A DNA stretch of 64,000 bases from 2-02-FULL-43-13 sp043813805 (lineage in GTDB: Bacteria; Patescibacteriota; Minisyncoccia; Minisyncoccales; MHMH01). Position 1 is the stretch's first letter; every line of letters begins with the position of its first letter. A program made the translations under genes and the position numbers. The notes under the pieces are model-generated. The model ran no database searches, was not told the DNA's origin, and worked only from the letters and a program-made list of their open reading frames with translations. The DNA lies in assembly GCA_043813805.1 (NCBI GenBank), contig JBDRKR010000010.1:1-64000 (forward strand), given 5' to 3'. Shown here piece after piece: positions 63,907-64,000 of the stretch.

Positions 63907-64000
63907 ATGATCTTAACCAAGGTTTTAACAATCAAAAAAGATATAGTGCTAACGATTGCCCAGTTCGCTGTTTTAATGGTAATAGCCACCGTCGTTCCTA
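63907..64000 (+). CDS. Partial membrane protein (runs off the window)
   Basis: ATG 5 bp after the hydrogenase stop. The visible part (MILTKVLTIKKDIVLTIAQF, AVLMVIATVVP) is one transmembrane helix after a short basic head. It may begin an ECF-transporter-like or prenyl-synthase-component-like membrane protein, but 31 residues are too few to say. Confidence 0.5.
   Translation, partial: MILTKVLTIKKDIVLTIAQFAVLMVIATVVP

Noticed and set aside
1..64000. Alternative genetic code (TGA = Gly), as in some Patescibacteria.
   Set aside because: Clear genes end in TGA and core proteins have no in-frame TGA.
1..64000. CRISPR array, tRNA and rRNA genes.
   Set aside because: No regular repeat-spacer pattern and no GGTTCGAATC-type T-arm or rRNA block found in the spacers.

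Overview
The window reads as a piece of a small, anaerobic, fermentative bacterium, most likely a member of the Candidate Phyla Radiation (Patescibacteria, Parcubacteria-like). This is inferred from gene content and style: many short uncharacterised membrane or secreted proteins, DUF5320/DUF134, DUF378, DUF5666-like and pseudopilin-like proteins typical of these genomes, desulfoferrodoxin, pyruvate phosphate dikinase and an [FeFe] hydrogenase. TGA acts as a stop codon (for example at 3556-3558), so this is not a code-25 lineage. I found no tRNA, rRNA, CRISPR array or transposase.

Layout. 1-2.3 kb: a DUF2779 double-nuclease-like protein and a uracil-DNA-glycosylase-like protein. 2.4-8.6 kb: DUF5320, DUF134, then an ECF sigma factor, a membrane protein and a MacAB-type efflux system flanked by two DUF5666-like proteins. 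8.7-12.3 kb: two unknown membrane-anchored proteins and an MltG-like transglycosylase with an extra domain. 12.3-14.6 kb: a structured non-coding transcript candidate and a pair of possibly related unknown genes. 14.6-18.7 kb: Obg, a short HNH-like protein whose only visible start is ATA, an unknown protein with LeuA, and SWIB. 18.8-28.3 kb: membrane and metabolic genes including PpdK, a HAD protein, DgkA, slipin, a zincin and TspO. 28.3-33.1 kb: a MerR-ATPase/STAS/superoxide reductase operon and small enzymes. 33.1-34.8 kb: a strongly promoted operon of four unknown small proteins. 34.9-44.9 kb: unknown secreted or membrane proteins, DUF3800, PIF1 helicase, YgjP and an EndoIII-like protein, a pseudopilin-tailed protein, zinc-binding proteins and thioredoxin. 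45-49 kb: a secreted protein, FKBP, an Mrr-like nuclease, a heme membrane protein, holin and DUF378. 49.2-50.8 kb: a radical SAM/SPASM enzyme with a KYGP-repeat protein, the best candidate for a new system. 50.8-64 kb: DEAD helicase, TypA, RhuM-Fic, YchF, lipoprotein genes, cupin, Gmad2/GerMN, BaiN-like flavoprotein, then SDR, NuoF-like and [FeFe] hydrogenase genes and a partial membrane protein.

Expression signals are unusually uniform. Many genes have a short GC hairpin and T-tract, then a -10 hexamer that lies 6-8 nt before the ATG with no Shine-Dalgarno, which suggests leaderless mRNAs. A second class has strong AGGAGG sites. A third small class carries the motif AAAGGTCG 21-28 nt before the ATG. 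Several families of short dispersed palindromes or repeats occupy the intergenic spaces.
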